Positions 1-3,977 of a stretch of 5,485 nt of DNA are shown piece by piece. Source of the stretch: an uncultured Plesiomonas sp. (lineage in GTDB: Bacteria; Pseudomonadota; Gammaproteobacteria; Enterobacterales; CAMTGL01); the NCBI GenBank assembly GCA_947071955.1, contig CAMTGL010000141.1:1-5485 (forward strand). Reading direction: 5' to 3'. The stretch's first letter is position 1; each line of letters starts with the position of its first letter. A program made the position numbers and the translations under genes. The notes under the pieces are model-generated. The model ran no database searches, was not told the DNA's origin, and saw only the letters and a list, made by a program, of their open reading frames with translations.

Positions 1-371
1 GTACTCAGTACGAAATCAACGATTTTGCTATCGCACTGGATTACGGTCAGGCGAAGCTGGATTGGAACGATGCTAAGGTTAACAATGGCAACAACTCTAA
101 AGTTAATCTGCTGGGTGTAGGTGTGAAATACCAAGTAATCGAGCAATCTAAAGTTTATGCGGGCTACTATGGCCGTGATTACACCGACTTTAAAAACTGG
201 GATCGTCACGATCTGTACGTAGTTGGTGTGGATTACGCTTATACCAAGAATGTAGTGACTTTCTTGGAATATGCGCATGATGACTACAAATATGCTAATA
301 GCGTAAAAGTTAAGTCTTCTGACATAAAGAACGATGACCGTATCGGTCTGGGCTTCCGCGTATACTTCTAA
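1..371 (+). CDS. Outer-membrane porin, C-terminal part (5' end outside window)
   Basis: This is the last 122 codons of a beta-barrel porin; the first whole codon is at base 3 and the stop is TAA at 369-371. Seen in the sequence: alternating polar and hydrophobic stretches typical of transmembrane beta-strands (for example FAIALDYG, LYVVGVDYAY and RIGLGFRVYF), many Tyr, Asp, Asn and Gly residues, and charged turns such as NVVTFLEYAHDDYKY. The protein ends in Tyr-Phe, and a terminal Phe is the usual signal for BAM-dependent insertion into the outer membrane. The pattern fits the trimeric general diffusion porins (OmpC/OmpF or OmpU-like), which let small hydrophilic solutes cross the outer membrane. 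The signal peptide, the constriction loop and most of the barrel are missing, so I cannot choose between subfamilies or name the gene. Gene end and family type are secure; the exact porin is not. Confidence 0.85.
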   Translation, partial: TQYEINDFAIALDYGQAKLDWNDAKVNNGNNSKVNLLGVGVKYQVIEQSKVYAGYYGRDYTDFKNWDRHDLYVVGVDYAYTKNVVTFLEYAHDDYKYANSVKVKSSDIKNDDRIGLGFRVYF

Positions 372-393
372 TCTGAAGTTATACCCAGTATGT

Positions 394-422
394 AAAAAAA
401 CCGGTGCTTGCACCGGTTTTTT
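394..422 (+). terminator. Rho-independent terminator of the porin gene
   Basis: A perfect 12-bp stem has its left arm at 389 + 6 to 406 (six A, then CCGGTG at 401-406), the loop CTTG at 407-410, and its right arm at 411-422 (CACCGG, then six T). It begins about 23 bases after the porin stop codon. The GC core with a flanking A tract and U tract is a classic intrinsic terminator. Because the A tract mirrors the U tract, it could act in both directions, but no minus-strand gene runs into it. Confidence 0.93.
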
Positions 423-470
423 ATTGCCTGCTGAATGCTGCTTTTCGGTAATATCCTCACTGTTTGTCGG

Positions 471-500
471 TTGTTGTGTTTTGATTTTTGGCGCTAGAAT
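471..500 (+). promoter_or_regulatory. Candidate promoter for the small ORF and ybaN
   Basis: TAGAAT at 495-500 matches the sigma-70 -10 consensus at five of six positions. The best -35 candidate is TTGTTG at 471-476, three of six matches with an 18-base spacer, so the -35 is weak. Transcription would start near 507, giving a leader of about 57 bases before the ATG at 564. The -10 hexamer lies inside the left arm of an inverted repeat (489-532), which could make it an operator. Inferred from sequence alone. Confidence 0.4.
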
Positions 501-532
501 GAGCCGGTAAAACAGGCGTGATTTTAGCGCCA
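489..532. repeat. 12-bp inverted repeat over the candidate -10 and leader
   Basis: The left arm TGGCGCTAGAAT (489-500) and right arm ATTTTAGCGCCA (521-532) are reverse complements at 11 of 12 positions, with the remaining pair a G-U in RNA. The 20-base centre is 501-520. It has no U tract, so it is not a terminator. Its place over the -10 and across the predicted start of transcription fits either a repressor operator or a hairpin at the 5' end of the mRNA. Confidence 0.6.
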
Positions 533-563
533 TATTTCATTGATCATCAGCACAGGAGCCAGC

Positions 564-686
564 ATGGAAAGCGGTTTTAAAGATCCCTTCAATATCGGGT
601 ATGTCTTGTTGTTTTTACTGGTGTTTTGTATTCCTTTATTACCGGTATGGTTTGGCTGGTTAAAGGTGTTAGCATTACACCCCTAA
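564..686 (+). CDS. Possible 40-residue single-pass membrane protein
   Basis: A short ORF begins at ATG 564 and ends at TAA 684-686. It is preceded by AGGAG at 554-558, five bases from the ATG, the best Shine-Dalgarno match in this part of the window. The 40-residue product starts with a polar segment (MESGFKDPFN), then has a hydrophobic run at about residues 11-34 containing a Pro pair and the aromatic cluster PVWFGW, and ends LKVLALHP. This would suit one inner-membrane helix, perhaps kinked at the prolines. I do not recognise it as any named small protein. It ends 44 bases before ybaN in the same direction, so the two may share a transcript, and its translation could influence ybaN. It could instead be a chance ORF; the good RBS and the membrane-like composition argue for a real gene. 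Confidence 0.5.
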   Translation: MESGFKDPFNIGYVLLFLLVFCIPLLPVWFGWLKVLALHP

Positions 687-730
687 GCGTGGATAAAACG
701 GTGCTAGGCGTAAAAAACAGGCAGGGGATT

Positions 731-1087
731 ATGCGTTGGTTTTATCAGGTCAGTGGTTGTCTGGCAGTGATACTGGGTGCTATTGGCGTGGTATTACCCT
801 TGTTGCCGACCACCCCTTTTTTACTGCTGGCACTGGCCTGTTTTGCCCGATCATCCCCGCGTTACCACGATTGGTTAATGTACCGCTCTCCGTTTGCCTC
901 TTTGCTGCAACAGTGGCAGTACAATAAAACCATTCCGAAAGCCGCAAAATTACGGGCAGTGTGTTTTATTCTGTGCAGCTTTACCGTATCAATAGTGTTT
1001 GTACCGCTGATTGCGGTAAAAGTGGCTCTCGTACTGCTGTGCGGGGTTATTTTGTGCCTGTTTTGGCGCATTCCCGCGAGTGTATAA
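731..1087 (+). CDS. ybaN: YbaN family (DUF454) inner-membrane protein
   Basis: This encodes a 118-residue integral membrane protein of the DUF454 family, close in length to E. coli YbaN. Seen in the sequence: a first hydrophobic region at about residues 6-38 carrying the family hallmark LPLLPTTPF (22-30), followed by FARSSPRYHDWL (38-49), a polar middle with a basic stretch near 65-75, a second hydrophobic region at about 77-112 that may hold two helices, and the ending WRIPASV. The start at ATG 731 is chosen because it aligns with YbaN from its first residues. The reading frame stays open upstream to a TTG at 626, but that extension resembles nothing in the family and overlaps the small ORF. 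The RBS is weak: AGG at 719-721 or a G-rich run at 723-727 very near the ATG. The molecular function of this family is not established. In E. coli ybaN lies directly before apt; here dtpA intervenes on the other strand. Confidence 0.92.
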   Translation: MRWFYQVSGCLAVILGAIGVVLPLLPTTPFLLLALACFARSSPRYHDWLMYRSPFASLLQQWQYNKTIPKAAKLRAVCFILCSFTVSIVFVPLIAVKVALVLLCGVILCLFWRIPASV

Positions 1088-1125
1088 TTTGGTTAGCCTA
1101 TAACCCTGTTTATAATCGATCAAAT

Positions 1126-1141
1126 AATCAATCAGTTGATT
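1126..1141. repeat. Small AT-rich hairpin after ybaN
   Basis: AATCAA (1126-1131) and TTGATT (1136-1141) form a perfect 6-bp inverted repeat around TCAG. It lies in the AT-rich stretch between ybaN and the strong terminator. The stem is AT-rich and has no U tract, so it is probably of little consequence; it might protect the 3' end of the mRNA. Confidence 0.3.
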
Positions 1142-1187
1142 TGCATAAACACAAACAGATATAACCAATATTAAAATAAAAGCATAA

Positions 1188-1225
1188 AAAAAGAGACGCT
1201 GACTGTAAAGGTCGCGTCTCTTTTT
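1188..1225. terminator. Bidirectional terminator between ybaN and dtpA
   Basis: The arms 1188-1199 (five A then GAGACGC) and 1214-1225 (GCGTCTC then five T) pair perfectly over 12 bp. GAC at 1201-1203 and GTC at 1211-1213 can extend the stem by three pairs past a bulged T at 1200, leaving a 7-base loop. With an A tract on one side and a T tract on the other, it works as an intrinsic terminator for transcripts from both sides. It lies between two converging genes, about 100 bases after ybaN and 40 bases after the end of dtpA, so it probably serves both. Confidence 0.92.
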
Positions 1226-1265
1226 AGTTATTTTGGTTGTTGTAGCCTGTTGCTGTTTGCTTAAA

Positions 1266-2711
1266 TTATGCTGAATGCTCTTGTGTCATGCGGTGCAGCA
1301 GTGGTGCAGTGGCAATCATCAGTACCGCAATAACAGCAGTAGCGATACCAATTTGCAAAAAAACATGACCATAAATATCGAGCGAAACCAGCGGGTTTTT
1401 CACATCACCCGGTGTTGCCGTTAAACTGGCCACATAACCGGCAATAACAGATGCGCCGGCAGACGTTAAGAACCATGCACCCATGATAAAACCCATCAAA
1501 CGCTGTGGTACAAGCTGAGCAACCATGGCAAGGCCTAACCCTGAAATTAGCAGCTCGCCCACACTTTGCAGGAAATAACTTAAAATCAGCCAGTTAGCTG
1601 AAACTAACCCTGCTGCGTTGGCATAGCGGGTGCTGAGATACAAAATCAAAAATGCACCAGAGCAGAGCACCATGCCGATGGCAAATTTATGCGGCATCGG
1701 CAGTTTATCACCCATACGGTGATAAATAATTGCCAAAACAGGGCTGGCAACCATAATCCAAAACGGGTTAAGTGATTGGAATTGCTCAGGTTCAACATTA
1801 ATACCAAACAGGCTGTGTACCGTGTTGTGAATGGCAAAGAAATTGAGCGATAACGGCATCTGGCTGTACAACACAAAGAAGATTACCGCTTCGAGCATCA
1901 GTACAAAAGCCACAATCATTTTACGGCGGGCAGTGTTTTTCAGCGCAAAAGTCTCACGGATAAAAATAAACACAATACCGATAGAGACCAGCGCCAGCGC
2001 AATATGAGCAATCAGAATATGTTCCAAAACCCAGCTTGATAGCAATGAAGCGACAACAGTACCAATGATCACTAGCAACAGGTTACGGCGATCAACCGGT
2101 TTAAAATCGGGTTTTGAACCATACTCTTTCACCCAGCCTTTCATCATTAAAAAGTTAATAATGGTGATTAATAGGCCTATCACACTGAGCGAAAACGCAA
2201 CATTCCAGCCATAACGGTTGGCCAGATACGGCGTAGCCAGCATAGAGATAAATGAACCGATATTGATGGACATATAATACAGCGTAAATGCGCCATCAAG
2301 CCGAGGATCATCCTTATCATAGCATTTGGAAAGCAGCGAAGAGGGGTTGGCTTTAAATAGCCCGTTACCGACCGCAATAGTTCCCATGCCAAGGTAAATC
2401 CACGTAATGTGGGTTGTTGAGAAGGCAATCATGGCGTAACCGACCATCAGAGTGATTGCACCCAGAATAATCAGGCGTTTTGTGCCGAGGATCTTATCCC
2501 CCAACCAGCCACCAACAGCAACCAGACCGTAAACCAGAGCGATAAAAGAGGAAAACAGTGCAAATGAGTGGGTTTCAGTCAGCTTTAACTCTTGAACTAA
2601 GTAAACAGCAAGAATGCCCTGTAGCCCGTAAAAACCGAAACGCTCCCACAATTCGACCGAAAATATGAGATAAAACGATTTGGGTTGTTTGAGTGATTCA
2701 GTGATCGACAC
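1266..2711 (-). CDS. dtpA: Di-/tripeptide:H+ symporter, POT family (DtpA/TppB-like)
   Basis: This encodes a proton-coupled oligopeptide transporter of the inner membrane that imports di- and tripeptides. From the chosen start it is 481 residues; E. coli DtpA has about 500. Seen in the sequence: the POT signature ELWERFGFYG (20-29, the ExxER motif of helix 1), GDKILGTKR (71-79) in the loop after helix 2, Lys120 in GNGLFKANPSSLL (the proton/substrate lysine of helix 4), the PTR2 signature around DGAFTLYYMSINIG (139-152), and Glu386 in SVGELLISGLGLAM (helix 10). About 12-14 hydrophobic helices are present. It resembles DtpA more than DtpB, for example in YGSKPDF, ARRKMIVAF and EPEQ. The start is GTG 2711 because AGAGG (2717-2721) lies five bases before it. 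The frame also stays open to a TTG at 2744, which has no RBS but gives an N-terminus of E. coli-like length. The gene stands alone and converges on ybaN. A consensus CRP site lies upstream. Confidence 0.93.
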   Translation of the reverse strand: MSITESLKQPKSFYLIFSVELWERFGFYGLQGILAVYLVQELKLTETHSFALFSSFIALVYGLVAVGGWLGDKILGTKRLIILGAITLMVGYAMIAFSTTHITWIYLGMGTIAVGNGLFKANPSSLLSKCYDKDDPRLDGAFTLYYMSINIGSFISMLATPYLANRYGWNVAFSLSVIGLLITIINFLMMKGWVKEYGSKPDFKPVDRRNLLLVIIGTVVASLLSSWVLEHILIAHIALALVSIGIVFIFIRETFALKNTARRKMIVAFVLMLEAVIFFVLYSQMPLSLNFFAIHNTVHSLFGINVEPEQFQSLNPFWIMVASPVLAIIYHRMGDKLPMPHKFAIGMVLCSGAFLILYLSTRYANAAGLVSANWLILSYFLQSVGELLISGLGLAMVAQLVPQRLMGFIMGAWFLTSAGASVIAGYVASLTATPGDVKNPLVSLDIYGHVFLQIGIATAVIAVLMIATAPLLHRMTQEHSA

Positions 2712-2716
2712 GTTAA

Positions 2717-2721
2717 CCTCT
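2717..2721 (-). promoter_or_regulatory. Ribosome binding site that selects the GTG start of dtpA
   Basis: On the minus strand AGAGG is followed by the five bases TTAAC and then GTG at 2711-2709. No Shine-Dalgarno-like sequence precedes the TTG at 2744, where the preceding bases are an A-rich run then TTACGCATC. This is the main reason for preferring the shorter protein. Confidence 0.6.
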
Positions 2722-2749
2722 GTATGAATTATTGTGTTTTGCAAGATGC

Positions 2750-2762
2750 GTAATTTTTTTTA
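2750..2762 (-). promoter_or_regulatory. Candidate CRP-dependent -10 element of dtpA
   Basis: On the minus strand TAAAAA (2762-2757) matches the -10 consensus at four of six positions, with transcription starting near 2750. The -35 position (about 2785-2780, ACAGAC) does not match TTGACA, as expected when an activator takes over that role. The CRP site is centred about 40.5 bases upstream of this start, close to class II spacing. The leader to the GTG would be about 39 bases, whereas the TTG start would have almost no leader. Inferred. Confidence 0.4.
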
Positions 2763-2782
2763 GACACTCTCGTTTACACGTC

Positions 2783-2798
2783 TGTGAGGTAAATCACA
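2783..2798. promoter_or_regulatory. CRP (cAMP receptor protein) binding site upstream of dtpA
   Basis: TGTGA (2783-2787), six bases, then TCACA (2794-2798): both half-sites are exact matches to the CRP consensus with the correct 6-base spacer. It is centred at 2790.5, about 80 bases upstream of the dtpA GTG and about 380 bases from apt, so it belongs to dtpA. It suggests that peptide uptake is raised when cAMP is high, that is, when preferred sugars are scarce. Confidence 0.8.
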
Positions 2799-2810
2799 AC
2801 CCATTGCAAA

Positions 2811-2833
2811 ATCATGTTACAAAACAGTAAGAT
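2811..2833 (-). promoter_or_regulatory. Weak OmpR-like element upstream of dtpA
   Basis: The minus strand reads CTTACTGTTTTGTAACAT within this interval, similar to OmpR sites, which carry TTAC and GTAACA half-sites. The two AC steps are 11 bases apart rather than the usual 10, so the match is imperfect. E. coli dtpA and Salmonella tppB are known to depend on OmpR, and the element lies about 70 bases upstream of the proposed start. TTAC and GTAA also form a 4-bp inverted repeat. Treat as a hint only. Confidence 0.22.
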
Positions 2834-2990
2834 GAGAAGGTTAATAATGTTTATATTTTGAATGAGTTGTTTGTTTTTATGGGGTTAAATCATCATAAAA
2901 GAGCATTGATGTGATAAAAGCTTAGCTGCTCTGCGTAAGATATGAGCATCGGGTTTAAGATTTAATTTAAGGCGTTGCATTTCACGTCAG
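2834..2990. other. AT-rich intergenic DNA with no gene seen
   Basis: This is the middle of the 458-base gap between the divergent dtpA and apt genes. It is AT-rich and holds only tiny ORFs (9-11 codons, such as those from ATG 2833 and 2879) without ribosome binding sites. I see no RNA gene or convincing binding site. Either promoter could use it as upstream AT-rich DNA. Confidence 0.5.
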
Positions 2991-2992
2991 CT

Positions 2993-3021
2993 TTGACTAA
3001 ATTCTGCACTTTTGAGATTTT
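2993..3021 (+). promoter_or_regulatory. Candidate apt promoter
   Basis: TTGACT (2993-2998) matches the -35 consensus at five of six positions. A 17-base spacer leads to GATTTT (3016-3021), a poor -10 with three of six matches that is preceded by TG at 3013-3014, the extended -10 position. Transcription would start near 3028, giving apt a leader of about 140 bases. An overlapping alternative is TTGCAT (2975-2980) with TAAATT (2998-3003). Both are weak; this is inference. Confidence 0.35.
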
Positions 3022-3052
3022 CCCTCTGCGCAATTGGCAGGGTAAGTCTGAT

Positions 3053-3116
3053 TCTCTTTTTTGTTGTATAGGGATGTAAGCACAGAAGATGCGAGCACAA
3101 AAAAGAGATTTTGCTC
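3053..3116 (+). repeat. apt leader with inverted repeat and competing hairpin
   Basis: TCTCTTTTTTGT (3053-3064) and ACAAAAAAGAGA (3097-3108) are perfect 12-base reverse complements separated by 32 bases. A second hairpin can form between GAGCA (3093-3097) and TGCTC (3112-3116), helped by nearby AAA and TTT pairing with one bulged C at 3098. It uses the same right-hand bases, so the two structures exclude each other. AGGGAT (3070-3075) can also pair with ATCCCT (3140-3145) just before the start codon. All lie in the probable 5' untranslated region of apt. No ligand-binding core that I know is recognisable. Confidence 0.45.
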
Positions 3117-3169
3117 TGCCTTGTAGATAGTATTGCCAGATCCCTCTGTACTGCGGACGACACTAAATT

Positions 3170-3715
3170 ATGACCGAACAAGCGCGCCAACTGGTTAAAG
3201 AGAGCATTAAAACGATTGTAGATTACCCAAAACAGGGCATTTTGTTCCGTGACGTGACCAGTTTGCTGGAAGTACCGGAAGCATTTGCAGCCAGTATTCG
3301 TTTGATTGTTGAGCGTTACCGTGATCATGGCTTCACCAAAGTCGTGGGCACCGAAGCACGTGGCTTTTTATTTGGTACGCCAGTCGCACTGGCTCTGGGT
3401 GTGGGTTTTGTTCCTGTACGTAAGCCCGGCAAACTGCCGCGTGAAGTGATTGCGGAAAGCTATGCGCTGGAATACGGCACTGACACACTGGAAATGCACA
3501 TTGATGCTATTGTTCCAGGTGATAAAGTGCTGGTTATTGATGATCTTCTGGCGACCGGTGGCACAATTGAAGCAACGGCTAAGCTGATCCGTCGTCTGGG
3601 CGGTGAAGTGACGGATGCTGCGTTTATTATCAACCTGCCTGATTTGGGCGGTCAGCAGCGTTTGGAGAGCATGGGCATTAACACCTTCAATCTGGTTGAT
3701 TTTGCCGGACATTAA
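3170..3715 (+). CDS. apt: Adenine phosphoribosyltransferase
   Basis: Apt is a cytoplasmic purine-salvage enzyme that joins adenine to 5-phosphoribosyl-1-diphosphate (PRPP) to make AMP and pyrophosphate, normally as a dimer. The product has 181 residues; E. coli Apt has 183. Seen in the sequence: DYPKQGILFRDVTSLL (18-33) near the N-terminus, which shapes the adenine pocket; VVGTEARGFLFG (58-69); the flexible catalytic loop region VPVRKPGKLPRE (81-92); YGTD (102-105); and the PRPP-binding motif VLVIDDLLATGGT (120-132) with its paired Asp124-Asp125. The C-terminus FAGH matches the enterobacterial form. The start at ATG 3170 aligns with the family; the only RBS hint is GCGGA near 3153. The gene is complete with no missing catalytic residue. 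dnaX follows in the same direction after 262 bases, as in E. coli, where apt and dnaX are neighbours and partly co-transcribed. Confidence 0.97.
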   Translation: MTEQARQLVKESIKTIVDYPKQGILFRDVTSLLEVPEAFAASIRLIVERYRDHGFTKVVGTEARGFLFGTPVALALGVGFVPVRKPGKLPREVIAESYALEYGTDTLEMHIDAIVPGDKVLVIDDLLATGGTIEATAKLIRRLGGEVTDAAFIINLPDLGGQQRLESMGINTFNLVDFAGH

Positions 3716-3787
3716 TCGCCGGTGACGCATAACCTGCCATTTATGTTATGAGTGTGCTGAGTCATTTGTTGAATACCCCATTCTGAT

Positions 3788-3819
3788 ACGGGTCGGCCTG
3801 CTGGCCCGTTCTCTTTTCT
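3788..3819 (+). terminator. Probable terminator after apt
   Basis: ACGGGTC (3788-3794) pairs with GGCCCGT (3803-3809) over seven bases including one G-U pair, with an 8-base loop, and is followed by the T-rich TTCTCTTTTCT (3809-3819). A shorter alternative stem, GGCC with GGCC, lies within it. The tail is interrupted by C, so termination may be partial and leave some read-through into dnaX. Confidence 0.55.
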
Positions 3820-3867
3820 GTATTGTGCTTTTCTTTTTCTTGTTGGCACATTAGCAGCCTCATTTTC

Positions 3868-3897
3868 CGCACTACACCACACTACACCGCACTGCAC
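3868..3897. repeat. Three tandem copies of a 10-bp repeat
   Basis: The units CGCACTACAC, CACACTACAC and CGCACTGCAC follow one another without gaps, and units two and three each differ from the first at a single base. The array lies upstream of dnaX, between the apt terminator and the candidate dnaX promoter. The 10-base period puts each copy on the same face of the helix. It may be a replication-slippage product or a small protein-binding array. Confidence 0.6.
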
Positions 3898-3938
3898 TGC
3901 CAGTTTATGGCTGAAATCTGTAATCGCCGCAGTGGTTG

Positions 3939-3947
3939 TGCTACTAT
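3939..3947 (+). promoter_or_regulatory. Candidate extended -10 promoter of dnaX
   Basis: TGC then TACTAT (3942-3947) fits the extended -10 pattern (TG, one base, hexamer) with four of six hexamer matches. No -35 is evident at the proper spacing. Transcription would start near 3954, giving a leader of about 24 bases before ATG 3978. E. coli dnaX is known to have its own promoter besides read-through from apt. Moderate to low confidence. Confidence 0.35.
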
Positions 3948-3977
3948 TTACGTCTGTTTCCCTGTATTCCGGTTCCG

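Noticed and set aside
123..371. A separate 82-residue gene starting at GTG 123
   Set aside because: The frame is open to the left edge and codes for continuous porin beta-strands; the GTG is an internal valine codon.
626..730. N-terminal extension of ybaN from TTG 626
   Set aside because: The extra 35 residues match nothing in DUF454 proteins, the TTG has no ribosome binding site, and the region overlaps the better-supported small ORF. ATG 731 aligns with YbaN from its first residues.
2904..2917. FNR-like box TTGAT followed by GTGATAAAA
   Set aside because: The right half-site does not match ATCAA (two of five bases), and its distance from both start codons is unsuited to a promoter role.
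3022..3043. Hairpin CCC-TGC with GCA-GGG upstream of the apt leader
   Set aside because: It needs a 2-base bulge and has no U tract, and similarly weak stems are expected by chance.
3028..3169. Purine riboswitch in the apt leader
   Set aside because: I cannot find the three-way junction or conserved loop residues of known purine riboswitches; only simple inverted repeats are visible.
3368..3897. Minus-strand ORFs across apt and the apt-dnaX gap
   Set aside because: They mirror the coding frame of apt or run through terminator and repeat DNA, have no recognisable domains and no good ribosome binding sites.
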